Both the position numbers and the translations under genes were made by a program. Below, one piece after another: positions 36,261 to 44,541 of a stretch of DNA of 64,000 nucleotides. Within the stretch, counting starts at the first letter, position 1. Each line of letters starts with the position of its first letter. The notes beneath the pieces are model-generated. The model was given only the letters and a program-made list of their open reading frames with translations, made no database searches and was not told the DNA's origin. Origin of the DNA: Sva-07 sp963752815 (lineage in GTDB: Bacteria > Actinomycetota > Acidimicrobiia > Acidimicrobiales > Ilumatobacteraceae); assembly GCA_963752815.1 (NCBI GenBank), contig CAVVZI010000015.1, positions 310,001 to 374,000 on the forward strand, written 5' to 3'.

Positions 36261-36851
36261 GTGACCATCGCGCCACCCTCTGCGGAGCGCGACGATGAGA
36301 CGGTGGAATTGTTCCACTTCAGTCACGATCCGGGGATCCGGCAGTTCGTGCCCCACGTCCCGCGCACGAACCCGGAGCACGAGCCGGCCGTGTGGGCGGT
36401 CGACGCCGAGCGCGCGCCGCTCTACTGGTTCCCGCGGGACTGCCCTCGTGTCACGGCCTGGCCCCGGAGCGATGCCGAGCACGTCGCCTTCCGGGATGCC
36501 TTCACGACGACCGCACGTCGCGTCCACGCGATCGAGCTCGGGTGGTTGCCGTCGATGTCGACGACCGTCCTGTACCGCTACCGCTTCGACGCCGCGACGT
36601 TCCGTCCGTGGCAGGACGCGGTCGGTCAATGGATCAGCGACTCCCCGGTGGAGGCGATCGACGTCGAGCCGGTCGGCGACCTCCTCGACCTCCACGTCGC
36701 GGCCCAGATCGAACTGCGCGCGGTGCCGTCGCTCTGGCCGATCCGGGATCTCGCCGTGTCGGACCGTTGGGACTTCAGCATCGTGCGGATGATGAACGCT
36801 CGACCCGATGACCGAAATGGCGACGACGCTGGAGCGGATCACCCCACTTGA
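36261..36851 (+). CDS. DUF6886-like protein
   Basis: 196 residues. The start of the conserved domain reads VELFHFSHDPGIRQFVPHVP, then AVWAVDAERAPLYWFPRDCP, a pattern of an uncharacterised family (DUF6886-type). No signal peptide or membrane segment. GTG 36261 is used; a second GTG at 36306 begins exactly at the conserved domain and could be the true start. Divergent from the ATPase across a shared palindrome. Confidence 0.7.
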   Translation: MTIAPPSAERDDETVELFHFSHDPGIRQFVPHVPRTNPEHEPAVWAVDAERAPLYWFPRDCPRVTAWPRSDAEHVAFRDAFTTTARRVHAIELGWLPSMSTTVLYRYRFDAATFRPWQDAVGQWISDSPVEAIDVEPVGDLLDLHVAAQIELRAVPSLWPIRDLAVSDRWDFSIVRMMNARPDDRNGDDAGADHPT

Positions 36852-36881
36852 CAAGCCGCGGGGCTCGTCGACAATGAGGTC

Positions 36882-37232
36882 ATGAACGTCGCTGAGGTCT
36901 ACGAGCTTCCTACCGGCCGAGTGCTCTTCAGCGACGCCGAGGGTCGCGTGCTCCGAGCGACCTGGCACCTCGACCGTGGGCTCGTCAACCTCAGCGTCTG
37001 GAACGACGACCGCTGTACCGAGACGTTCCGGCTCTCACTCGGCGACGCCGCCCAGTTCGTGGCGTTCCTCGTCGAGGGACTGAGCGACGCGACGTCCCGC
37101 CTGCTCCGCGCCGTCAACTCACCGATACCCACCACGTCGACGCCGAACCGGCGGGTCGCGTGGACGAGCCGGGTCCGGTCGGCCCGCACGCTCGTCGCGG
37201 CGTGGATCGCCCCCGGCGACACCGAGCGCTGA
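36882..37232 (+). CDS. Small uncharacterised protein
   Basis: 116 residues with no recognised family. The N-terminal ~70 residues (RVLRATWHLDRGLVNLSVWN, ETFRLSLGDAAQFVAFLVEG) look like a compact beta-rich domain seen in small actinobacterial proteins; the C-terminal part is basic and probably disordered. It follows the DUF6886-like gene by 30 bases in the same direction, so the two may be cotranscribed. Confidence 0.55.
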   Translation: MNVAEVYELPTGRVLFSDAEGRVLRATWHLDRGLVNLSVWNDDRCTETFRLSLGDAAQFVAFLVEGLSDATSRLLRAVNSPIPTTSTPNRRVAWTSRVRSARTLVAAWIAPGDTER

Positions 37233-37242
37233 CCGATCGCCC

Positions 37243-38253
37243 TCAGGCGTGGACGGCGACGGATTCGAGCAGCGCGCCGGGCGCGGCACGCAGCGCCGTC
37301 GTGGCGAGTGAATCGGGGATGTCGTCGCACGCGGCCTCTGCTCGGGCGACGTAGGTCCGCGCCGTGGCGATGCTCGACGCGATGCCGGAACCGGCCCGGA
37401 CGATGGCGAGGGCCCGGTCGCGCTGATCGACATCGAGCGGTGTGCCGAGGATCGACGCGAGCTCGGCCGACAACGGCGCTTCCACGGCGAGCGTGCGAAT
37501 CACCGGCAGCGTGTACACACCTTCGACCATGTCGTGCCCGGCCGGCTTGCCGAGTTCGCCGTTGGTCGCCGTGATGTCCAAGATGTCGTCGACGATCTGG
37601 AACACGATGCCGTAGGCGTTGCCGTACTCGGTGAGCGCGTCGATCACGACACGGTCGTGGCCGGCGACGATCGCCCCGATGCGCGTCGCGGTGCCGTAGA
37701 GCGAGGCCGTCTTGCCCTGGATCGAGGTGAGGTAGCTCTCCTCGTCGCGGGTGACGTCATAGGTGTGGCGGAGTTCCTCGATCTGGCCTTCGCACAGCCA
37801 CCCGATCGTGCGGGCGAGGAGGCCGGCGACCTCGGTGCCCAGCGTCGCCGCGATCTCGGACGCCCGGGCGAGCAGGAAGTCGCCGGCCAGGATCGCCTGC
37901 AGATTCCCCCACTTCGCGTTCACCGTCTCGACGCCGCGCCGGGTGTCGGCCTCGTCCATCACGTCGTCGTGGTAGAGCGATCCGAGGTGGACGAGTTCGC
38001 AGGCCACCCCGCCGCGGACGACGTCGTAGGACGCGGCAGCGCCGTGCACCTGCGCCGCGGCAACCGCGACGACGGGACGCAGTCGCTTGCCGCCGGCGAC
38101 GATCAGGTGGGAGGCGATCTCGTTGAGATAGCGATCGGGCGTGCGGACCGCCTCGTGCATCGCGGACTCGATGCGTTCGCGGTCGGCGTCCATCGAATCG
38201 AGCGCGAGGAGCGGAGACGACACGCTCGGGGCCAGCACCTCGTCCTGCGACAC
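37243..38253 (-). CDS. Polyprenyl diphosphate synthase
   Basis: 336 residues, long-chain trans-prenyltransferase that builds the isoprenoid tail of menaquinone. The first Asp-rich motif is DDVMD in LYHDDVMDEADTRRG, the second DDILD in VFQIVDDILDITA; GGKRLRP is the N-terminal substrate motif. Intact. Chain length cannot be read from sequence alone. It is convergent with the 36882 gene, 10 bases apart. Confidence 0.92.
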   Translation of the reverse strand: MSQDEVLAPSVSSPLLALDSMDADRERIESAMHEAVRTPDRYLNEIASHLIVAGGKRLRPVVAVAAAQVHGAAASYDVVRGGVACELVHLGSLYHDDVMDEADTRRGVETVNAKWGNLQAILAGDFLLARASEIAATLGTEVAGLLARTIGWLCEGQIEELRHTYDVTRDEESYLTSIQGKTASLYGTATRIGAIVAGHDRVVIDALTEYGNAYGIVFQIVDDILDITATNGELGKPAGHDMVEGVYTLPVIRTLAVEAPLSAELASILGTPLDVDQRDRALAIVRAGSGIASSIATARTYVARAEAACDDIPDSLATTALRAAPGALLESVAVHA

Positions 38254-38266
38254 GCCGACAGGCTAG

Positions 38267-38358
38267 GCGCGCTCGCCGACCGACACACGAACGTACGAAC
38301 CGGACGCACGAGTGCGTCATTCCATTCAAGACCGCGCGCTCGCCGACCGACACACGAA
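38267..38358. repeat. 25-bp exact direct repeat pair upstream of clpC
   Basis: Identical 25-bp copies at 38267-38291 and 38334-38358, beginning GCGCGCTCGCCGACCGACAC and ending ACGAA, lie 67 bases apart in the spacer between the divergent polyprenyl synthase and clpC genes. The intervening sequence has ACGCACGAGTGCGT. They could be a duplicated promoter/operator segment or slippage product. Confidence 0.8.
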
Positions 38359-38442
38359 TGAGCGCACGTACGCGCGATAGCAGGCGACGGTAGGGTGAAC
38401 GGACAGTTCTCCACTCACATCGTCATTGTGGAAAGGGCGTCC

Positions 38443-41040
38443 ATGTTCGAACGTTTCACCGACCGGGCCCGCCGGGTCGTGGTGCTCGCACAAGAGGAGG
38501 CCCGCCTCCTGAATCACAGCTACATCGGAACCGAGCACATCCTGCTCGGGCTGATCCACGAGGGTGAAGGCGTCGCGGCCAAGGCGCTGGAAAGTCTCGG
38601 CATCTCACTCGAAGCGGTGCGCAGCCAGGTCGAGGAGATCATCGGCCAGGGCGGCTCCTCGCCGTCGGGTCACATCCCGTTCACCCCGCGCGCCAAGAAG
38701 GTGCTCGAGCTGTCGCTGCGCGAGGCACTGCAGCTCGGCCACAACTACATCGGCACCGAACACATCCTGTTGGGCCTGATCAGAGAGGGTGAGGGCGTCG
38801 CGGCCCAGGTGCTCGTCAAGCTGGGCGCCGACCTGTCGCGGGTCCGCCAGCAGGTCATCCAGCTCCTGTCGGGCTACCAGGGTCCCGCCGGCAGCACCGG
38901 TGGAACCGGTCGCACCGAGCAGGCCCCGGCCGGGGTCGGCGCATCGAGCAAGGAGGCCGACGAGAAGGGCGGCAACAGCCAGATCCTCGACCAGTTCGGC
39001 CGCAACCTCACCCAGGCCGCGCGCGAAGGCGCGCTCGATCCCGTCATCGGGCGGACGCGCGAGCTCGAACGGGTCATGCAGATCCTGTCGCGGCGCACCA
39101 AGAACAACCCGGTGCTGATCGGTGAGCCCGGCGTCGGCAAGACCGCCATCGTCGAGGGCCTCGCCCAGAAGATCGTCAACAACGACGTGCCCGACACCCT
39201 CACGAACAAGCAGCTGTACACGCTCGACCTCGGTGCCCTCGTGGCCGGGTCGCGCTACCGCGGCGACTTCGAGGAGCGGTTGAAGAAGGTCCTCAAGGAG
39301 ATCAAGTCGCGCGGCGACATCCTGCTGTTCATCGACGAGATCCACACGCTCGTCGGCGCCGGCGCGGCCGAGGGCGCCATCGACGCGGCTTCGATCCTCA
39401 AGCCGATGCTCGCCCGTGGCGAACTGCAGACCATCGGCGCCACCACGACCGACGAGTACCGCAAGCACGTCGAGAAGGACGCCGCTCTCGAGCGCCGGTT
39501 CCAGCCGGTCAAGGTCGACGAGCCGACGCTCGCCCACACGATCGAGATCCTGAAGGGCATCCGCGACCAGTACGAGGCGCACCACCGGGTCACGATCACC
39601 GACCAGGCGCTCGTCGCCGCGGCGAACCTCGCCGACCGGTACATCTCCGACCGGCACCTGCCCGACAAGGCGATCGACCTCATCGACGAGGCCGGCTCGC
39701 GCCTGCGCATCAAGCGCATGGCCACCCCGCCCGACCTGCGTGACCTCGAGACCCGCCTCAACCAGGTGCAGGAAGCGAAGAAGCGCGCCGTCGAGGAGCA
39801 GCAGTTCGAGGAGGCCGGCCGCCTGCGCGACCAGGAAAAGGCGCTGCTCGAGGAGAAGGCCGCCAAGGAACTCGAGGTCAAGGCCGACGGCGTCGATCTG
39901 TTCGACGAGGTCGACGAGGAAGCGGTCGCCGAGGTGCTGTCGCTGTGGACCGGCATCCCGGTGTACAAGCTCACCGAGGAGGAGACCGAGCGTCTGCTGA
40001 AGATGGAGGAGAACCTCCACAAGCGGATCATCGGTCAGGAGAGCGCCGTCTCCGCCGTGGCGCAGTCGATCCGACGCACCCGCGCCGGCCTGAAGGATCC
40101 GAAGCGGCCCTCCGGGTCGTTCATCTTCCTCGGCCCCACCGGCGTCGGCAAGACCGAACTCGCCAAGACGCTCACCGAGTTCCTCTTCGGTGACGACTCG
40201 GCGATGATCACGCTCGACATGTCCGAGTACATGGAGAAGCACACGGTGAGCCGTCTCGTCGGGTCACCTCCCGGTTACGTCGGCTACGAAGAGGGCGGCC
40301 AGCTCACCGAGGCCGTGCGGCGCAAGCCGTTCTCGGTCGTGCTGTTCGACGAGATCGAAAAGGCGCACCCCGACGTGTTCAACACGTTGCTGCAGATCCT
40401 CGAGGAGGGCCGTCTCACCGACAGCCAGGGCCGTTCGGTCGACTTCCGCAACACGGTGCTCATCATGACCTCGAACCTCGGCACGGCCGACCTCCGCAAG
40501 GCGAACGTCGGCTTCACCACCGACGACTCGGCGATGAGCTACGAGCGGATGAAGGCCAAGGTCAACGACTCGCTGAAGAACCACTTCCGGCCCGAGTTCC
40601 TCAACCGCATCGACGAGACGATCGTGTTCCACGAGCTGTCGCGCGACGAGGTCCTCCAGACCGTCGACCTGATGACGCAGCGCCTGGTCGGTCAGCTCGA
40701 GGGCCAGGGCCTGGGGATCGAGATCAAGCAGTCCGCCAAGGAACTGCTCGCCGACCTCGGGTACGACCCGCAGCTCGGCGCCCGTCCGATGCGGCGGGCG
40801 ATCCAGCGTCACATCGAGGACTCGCTGTCCGAGAAGATCCTCTACAAGGAGTTCTCGGCGGGCGAGATCATCGTCGTCGACACCGAGGACGATCCGGACA
40901 ATGCCGGCAAGAAGCGCTTCACGTTCACCGCGGTCGAGGGTTTCGTGCCCCCGTCGTCGGTCGAGCTCGCCACCACGGCCACCGAGAATCCGACGCCGCC
41001 GGTGAGCGAGGGCGAGCTGCCGCCCCCCGAACTGATCTGA
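38443..41040 (+). CDS. clpC: AAA+ unfoldase ClpC, ATPase of the Clp protease
   Basis: 865 residues. Two Clp-N repeats (residues ~1-145), first AAA domain with GEPGVGKT near 227 and LLFIDEIHTLVGAG near 293, a middle UVR-type segment (FEEAGRLRDQEKALLE), and second AAA domain with GPTGVGKTELAKTL near 564 and VLFDEIEKAHPDVF. ATG 38443 is chosen by the conserved start MFERFTDRARRVVVLAQEEA and a GGAAAGG site 7 bases upstream, not the earlier in-frame start. Intact. Partner ClpP genes are outside the window. Confidence 0.97.
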   Translation: MFERFTDRARRVVVLAQEEARLLNHSYIGTEHILLGLIHEGEGVAAKALESLGISLEAVRSQVEEIIGQGGSSPSGHIPFTPRAKKVLELSLREALQLGHNYIGTEHILLGLIREGEGVAAQVLVKLGADLSRVRQQVIQLLSGYQGPAGSTGGTGRTEQAPAGVGASSKEADEKGGNSQILDQFGRNLTQAAREGALDPVIGRTRELERVMQILSRRTKNNPVLIGEPGVGKTAIVEGLAQKIVNNDVPDTLTNKQLYTLDLGALVAGSRYRGDFEERLKKVLKEIKSRGDILLFIDEIHTLVGAGAAEGAIDAASILKPMLARGELQTIGATTTDEYRKHVEKDAALERRFQPVKVDEPTLAHTIEILKGIRDQYEAHHRVTITDQALVAAANLADRYISDRHLPDKAIDLIDEAGSRLRIKRMATPPDLRDLETRLNQVQEAKKRAVEEQQFEEAGRLRDQEKALLEEKAAKELEVKADGVDLFDEVDEEAVAEVLSLWTGIPVYKLTEEETERLLKMEENLHKRIIGQESAVSAVAQSIRRTRAGLKDPKRPSGSFIFLGPTGVGKTELAKTLTEFLFGDDSAMITLDMSEYMEKHTVSRLVGSPPGYVGYEEGGQLTEAVRRKPFSVVLFDEIEKAHPDVFNTLLQILEEGRLTDSQGRSVDFRNTVLIMTSNLGTADLRKANVGFTTDDSAMSYERMKAKVNDSLKNHFRPEFLNRIDETIVFHELSRDEVLQTVDLMTQRLVGQLEGQGLGIEIKQSAKELLADLGYDPQLGARPMRRAIQRHIEDSLSEKILYKEFSAGEIIVVDTEDDPDNAGKKRFTFTAVEGFVPPSSVELATTATENPTPPVSEGELPPPELI

Positions 41041-41044
41041 CCGG

Positions 41045-41083
41045 GAGAATGTCCGCCGGGGTCAGACCCCGGCGGACATTCTC
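41045..41083. repeat. Perfect 19-bp-arm palindrome after clpC
   Basis: GAGAATGTCCGCCGGGGTC (41045-41063) is followed by one base and its exact reverse complement (41065-41083). It lies 5 bases after the clpC stop. It would form a very stable hairpin but lacks a T-run, so it may be a factor-independent-like terminator or a REP-type element. Confidence 0.85.
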
Positions 41084-41130
41084 GCGTTCGGCGTGTCCTT
41101 GCCACCGCGGCTGACGGTCGTCCGATCATA

Positions 41131-41937
41131 ATGACGTCCGTGATCCGCCGATTGTTGGCCCTGTGTGCGTGCGCGCTCGTGCTCGCGTCGTGTCAGGTCG
41201 ACGTCGATGTCGATCTGTCGATGGCCGACGACGGCACCGGCACGATCACGGTCGTCGCGACCGCCGATGCCGCCGTCGTCGCGGCCGTTCCGACGCTCGC
41301 GAGCGAACTGGCGCTCGACGACGTCGTCGCGGCCGGGTGGGAACTCCAGGGTCCGACGGCGACGGCCGACGGCGGCCTCACGCTGACGATCTCGCACTCG
41401 TTCACGTCACCCGACGAGGCGACCAATCTCCTGAACAGCATCGGTCCACCGTTCAACCAGATGTCGGTCCAACGCACGACGGTCAACAACGACACGACGA
41501 CCACGTTGCACGGCCTGCTCGGGTTGTCGGACGGGTTCGCCGCGTTCGCCGACGACGATCTGGTGACCGCCGTCGGCTCGGTCCCGTTCGCCGACCAGAT
41601 CGCGGCCAGCGGTGCGACGCCGGAGTCCTCGATGCACGTCACGATCGGCGCCGGCCTGCCGGGCGAGATCGTGTCGGAGGAGACGAACGGCACCACGGTC
41701 GAGGACGGTTCGTTGGAGTGGATCGTGCCGCTCGACGGGTCGATCGCCGAACTGCGGGCCCAGTCGTTGCAGGCGCCGGCGAACAACGCCTGGTGGGCCC
41801 GTCCCCTGTCGATCGTCGCGCTCGTCGCACTCGTCGGCTGGGTCGTGTTCATGATCGCCTTCATCGGCTACGTCGCCTGGGCCCGCTCACGGCGAGCCCG
41901 GCGCCACCGCCAACGCCCCCACCCCAACCCGACCTGA
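41131..41937 (+). CDS. LppM-like lipoprotein with C-terminal membrane helix
   Basis: 268 residues. Signal peptide with lipobox VLASC (Cys about residue 21), then QVDVDVDLSMADDGTGTITV, typical of the LppM family, an extracytoplasmic beta-rich domain, and a C-terminal helix (PLSIVALVALVGWVVFMIAF) followed by a basic cytoplasmic tail. In mycobacteria LppM affects envelope glycolipid handling; the function here is inferred from similarity only. Confidence 0.78.
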   Translation: MTSVIRRLLALCACALVLASCQVDVDVDLSMADDGTGTITVVATADAAVVAAVPTLASELALDDVVAAGWELQGPTATADGGLTLTISHSFTSPDEATNLLNSIGPPFNQMSVQRTTVNNDTTTTLHGLLGLSDGFAAFADDDLVTAVGSVPFADQIAASGATPESSMHVTIGAGLPGEIVSEETNGTTVEDGSLEWIVPLDGSIAELRAQSLQAPANNAWWARPLSIVALVALVGWVVFMIAFIGYVAWARSRRARRHRQRPHPNPT

Positions 41938-41965
41938 GCAGAGCAGAGCTGAGCTGAGCAGTCCG

Positions 41966-42035
41966 TCAAATCATCGTTTGCGTCGGGATTTCGGAGGACC
42001 GTCCCTCAGAAATTCCGACGCAAACGATGATTTGA
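41966..42035. repeat. Long inverted repeat between 41937 and 42070 genes
   Basis: 21-bp exact arms: 41966-41986 begins TCAAATCATCGTTTGCGTCG and 42015-42035 is its reverse complement, with GGATTT/AAATTC extending the pairing. The central segment carries TCGGAGGACCGTCCCTCAG, partly self-complementary. A separate family from the others. Confidence 0.82.
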
Positions 42036-42069
42036 GGGGTCGGATCGGGCCGGTGTGGGAGGCTTGGGT

Positions 42070-42795
42070 ATGGGGACAACGCCTGAGCCGCCGGTGATCA
42101 GTCGGGTCGACTTCCACTTCGACGTGATGTGTCCGTTCGCCTACCAGACGGCGAAGTGGATCCGCGATGTCCGGGCCCAGAACGGCCTCGACATCTCCTG
42201 GAGGTTCTTCAGCCTGGAGGAGATCAACCGCGTCGAGGGCAAGAAGCACCCGTGGGAGCGGGAGTGGTCGTACGGCTGGTCGATGATGCGCATCGGCGCG
42301 TTGCTCCGCCGCACGAGCATGGACGACCTCGACCGGTGGTACGAACGGGCGGGACGAGCGCTCCACGAGGAGGGCCACAAGCCGCACGAACCCACCGTGG
42401 CCCGCCACTTGTTGGAGGAGATCGGTCTCGACCCGGCCACCGTCGACGAGGCCATCGCCGACCCGACGACGGGCGACGAGGTGAAGGCCGACCACGACCG
42501 GGTGGTCGCAGCGGGTGGCTATGGCGTCCCGACATTGTTCTTCCCCGAGGTGGTCGACGCGGACGGTGAGCCCGAACGGCTCTTCGGTCCGGTCGTGCTC
42601 GATCCGCCGACGGGCGCGGCCGCGATGCGGTTGTGGGATGCCACCACGGCGTGGCTCGAGTTTCCCTACCTGTTCGAACTGCAGCGACCCAAGAACGCCA
42701 TGTACGGCGCGGTGATCGCCGACCGCCTGCGCCCGTACCTCGACGCCCGCGACTGGGTGTCGATCGACCGCGGCCGAGTCGTCCCCATACGGTGA
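42070..42795 (+). CDS. DsbA-family thioredoxin-fold protein with single active-site Cys
   Basis: 241 residues. Opens with VDFHFDVMCPFAYQTAKWI, where a DsbA-type CxxC motif is CPFA, so the resolving Cys is missing (Cys about residue 21). The helical insertion and cis-Pro segment GGYGVPTLFFPE near residue 150 follow. Similar to mycothiol-dependent DsbA-like nitroreductases and FrnE-like proteins; the activity with one Cys would require an external thiol such as mycothiol. Cytoplasmic, no signal peptide. Confidence 0.75.
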   Translation: MGTTPEPPVISRVDFHFDVMCPFAYQTAKWIRDVRAQNGLDISWRFFSLEEINRVEGKKHPWEREWSYGWSMMRIGALLRRTSMDDLDRWYERAGRALHEEGHKPHEPTVARHLLEEIGLDPATVDEAIADPTTGDEVKADHDRVVAAGGYGVPTLFFPEVVDADGEPERLFGPVVLDPPTGAAAMRLWDATTAWLEFPYLFELQRPKNAMYGAVIADRLRPYLDARDWVSIDRGRVVPIR

Positions 42796-42847
42796 TCTCG
42801 ACCAGGTAGTCGTCTTCGCAGGCGACGATCGGGCGGGCCGCGATCCG

Positions 42848-43813
42848 TCAGGCGTCCGACTCCGTCGACCGCGTGAAGCGGCGACCGACCGAGGCGAGAT
42901 GGTCGCGAAATTCGGGTGGCGACACGACCCGGAAATCCGATTCGAGCGAGGCGAGCAGCAGGGTCGGCCAGCGGAACCCGTCGGCGGCGATCTCCAGACG
43001 GCAACGGCCCTGCCCGAGGTCGGTGACCACCGCCCGCGGCCCGACGCGGCGGCGGACCTCGTCGTCGGTCGTCTCGGCCTCGACCACGATCTCCCACACC
43101 GTGGTGGCGACCTGGATCGACGAGCGGACGTACTCGACGGCATCGCCGGTCGGCACGGGCCGCGGTCGGAACTGGGCACCGGTCGATCGAGGGGCCTCGA
43201 CGCGGTCGACGCGGAACGTCCGCCAATCGTGCCGCGCCAGGTCGTACGCGACGAGGTACCAACGACGTCCGAGCATCACGAGCTTGATCGGTTCGACGAG
43301 ACGATCCTCCACCGCGCCGGCCCGATCCCGGTACGAGAACTCGAGGCGCTCGGAGTTCCGTGCCGCGGTCGCGGTCGTCGCCAACACGCTCGGATCGACC
43401 GTGTCGGTGGTTTCCGACCAGTCGGCCGTCTGCGTCATCTGGGCGACGTCCTCGGCGCGCCGACGCAGCCGCGGCGGGAGGACCTGCACCACCTTGGCGA
43501 GCGTGTTCACGGAGGCCTCGGCGGTGCCGCTGATGGCGAACCTCGCGCTGGCCCGTAAGGCGACGACGAGCGCGACCGCCTCGTCGTCTTCGAGCACGAG
43601 CGGCGGCATCGACGCCCCGGCCGCCAGCCGATAACCGCCGTCGACGCCGGGCGATGCGTCGACGGGGTATCCGAGCATGCGGAGGCGGTCGATGTCACGG
43701 CGCAGCGTGCGCGGCGACACCTCGAGACGGTCGGCCAACTCCGGGCCGCTCCAGTCGCGATGGCTCTGCAACAGCGACAGGAGCCGCAGCATGCGTTCGC
43801 TCGGACTGGACAT
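42848..43813 (-). CDS. WYL-domain transcriptional regulator
   Basis: 321 residues from ATG 43813 (an earlier ATG at 43855 is possible). N-terminal HTH: WSGPELADRLEVSPRTLRRD; WYL domain: GRRWYLVAYDLARHDWRTFR, with the C-terminal WCX-like part RRRVGPRAVVTDLGQGRCRL. Divergent from the dinB gene, which it may control, as is common for such pairs. The ligand is unknown. Confidence 0.88.
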   Translation of the reverse strand: MSSPSERMLRLLSLLQSHRDWSGPELADRLEVSPRTLRRDIDRLRMLGYPVDASPGVDGGYRLAAGASMPPLVLEDDEAVALVVALRASARFAISGTAEASVNTLAKVVQVLPPRLRRRAEDVAQMTQTADWSETTDTVDPSVLATTATAARNSERLEFSYRDRAGAVEDRLVEPIKLVMLGRRWYLVAYDLARHDWRTFRVDRVEAPRSTGAQFRPRPVPTGDAVEYVRSSIQVATTVWEIVVEAETTDDEVRRRVGPRAVVTDLGQGRCRLEIAADGFRWPTLLLASLESDFRVVSPPEFRDHLASVGRRFTRSTESDA

Positions 43814-43875
43814 GATCTCATTCTCGTTCGAATTGCGGCCAGATAGTGACCACAATGCCGTTCATGCTGGAATAC

Positions 43876-44417
43876 ATGACCAACAGCACCCAGACCACCA
43901 CCAGCCAGACACCATCACCGACACCGAGCGGCTCGATCTGCTCCAGACACTGGCCACGCACCGTCAATTCCTGCGCACCACGGCCCGCGACCTCACCGAC
44001 GCCCAGGCGTCACAGAAGAGCACCGTGTCGGCCCTCTGCGTCGGCGGCGTGATCAAGCACGTCGCCTACACCGAATCCGGTTGGGCCGACTTCATCGTCC
44101 ACGGACCGTCAGCGCTGGCGTTCAGCGGTGAGGCCGACTACGCCGAGCACTCGGCCTCGTTCCGTATGGAACCCGGTGAAACACTGGCGTCGATCCTCGA
44201 GCGGTACGACGCGGTCGCCCGGCGCACCGACGAACTCGTCACCACGCTCCCCGACCTCGCGGCCTCGCATCCGCTGCCCGAGGCACCCTGGTTCGAACCG
44301 GGAGCATCGTGGTCGGCCCGCCGCTCGCTGCTGCACATCATCGCCGAGACCGCCCAGCACGCCGGTCACGCCGACATCATCCGCGAGTCGATCGACGGTT
44401 CACGCACGATGGGCTGA
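43876..44417 (+). CDS. DinB-family protein, with an apparent N-terminal frameshift
   Basis: About 180 residues when repaired. MTNSTQTTTSQT begins at ATG 43876; the frame changes near 43905-43912, after which ITDTERLDLLQTLATHRQFL begins the DinB helical bundle. The span is 3n+2 (one base missing). Metal-ligand-like histidines are in VGGVIKHVAYTESGW and ETAQHAGHADIIRE. The DinB family includes thiol transferases and metal-dependent enzymes of uncertain substrate. Divergent from a WYL regulator. Confidence 0.8.
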
Positions 44418-44437
44418 CGCGGGTGCGCGCCCTCCGT

Positions 44438-44482
44438 TGCGATGAGCGAACGGCCCACCCCCCGGTCCGTTCGCTCATCGCA
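44438..44482. repeat. Dispersed hairpin, family A copy 7
   Basis: Perfect 16-bp arms TGCGATGAGCGAACGG (44438-44453) and CCGTTCGCTCATCGCA (44467-44482) around a C-rich 13-base loop. Lies between the dinB end and radA. The best-formed member of family A. Confidence 0.9.
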
Positions 44483-44541
44483 CACGGCGGTGGAGAACCC
44501 GGCGGCCAGCCGATGTCAGACCCCCTCGTCAGGATGACGCC

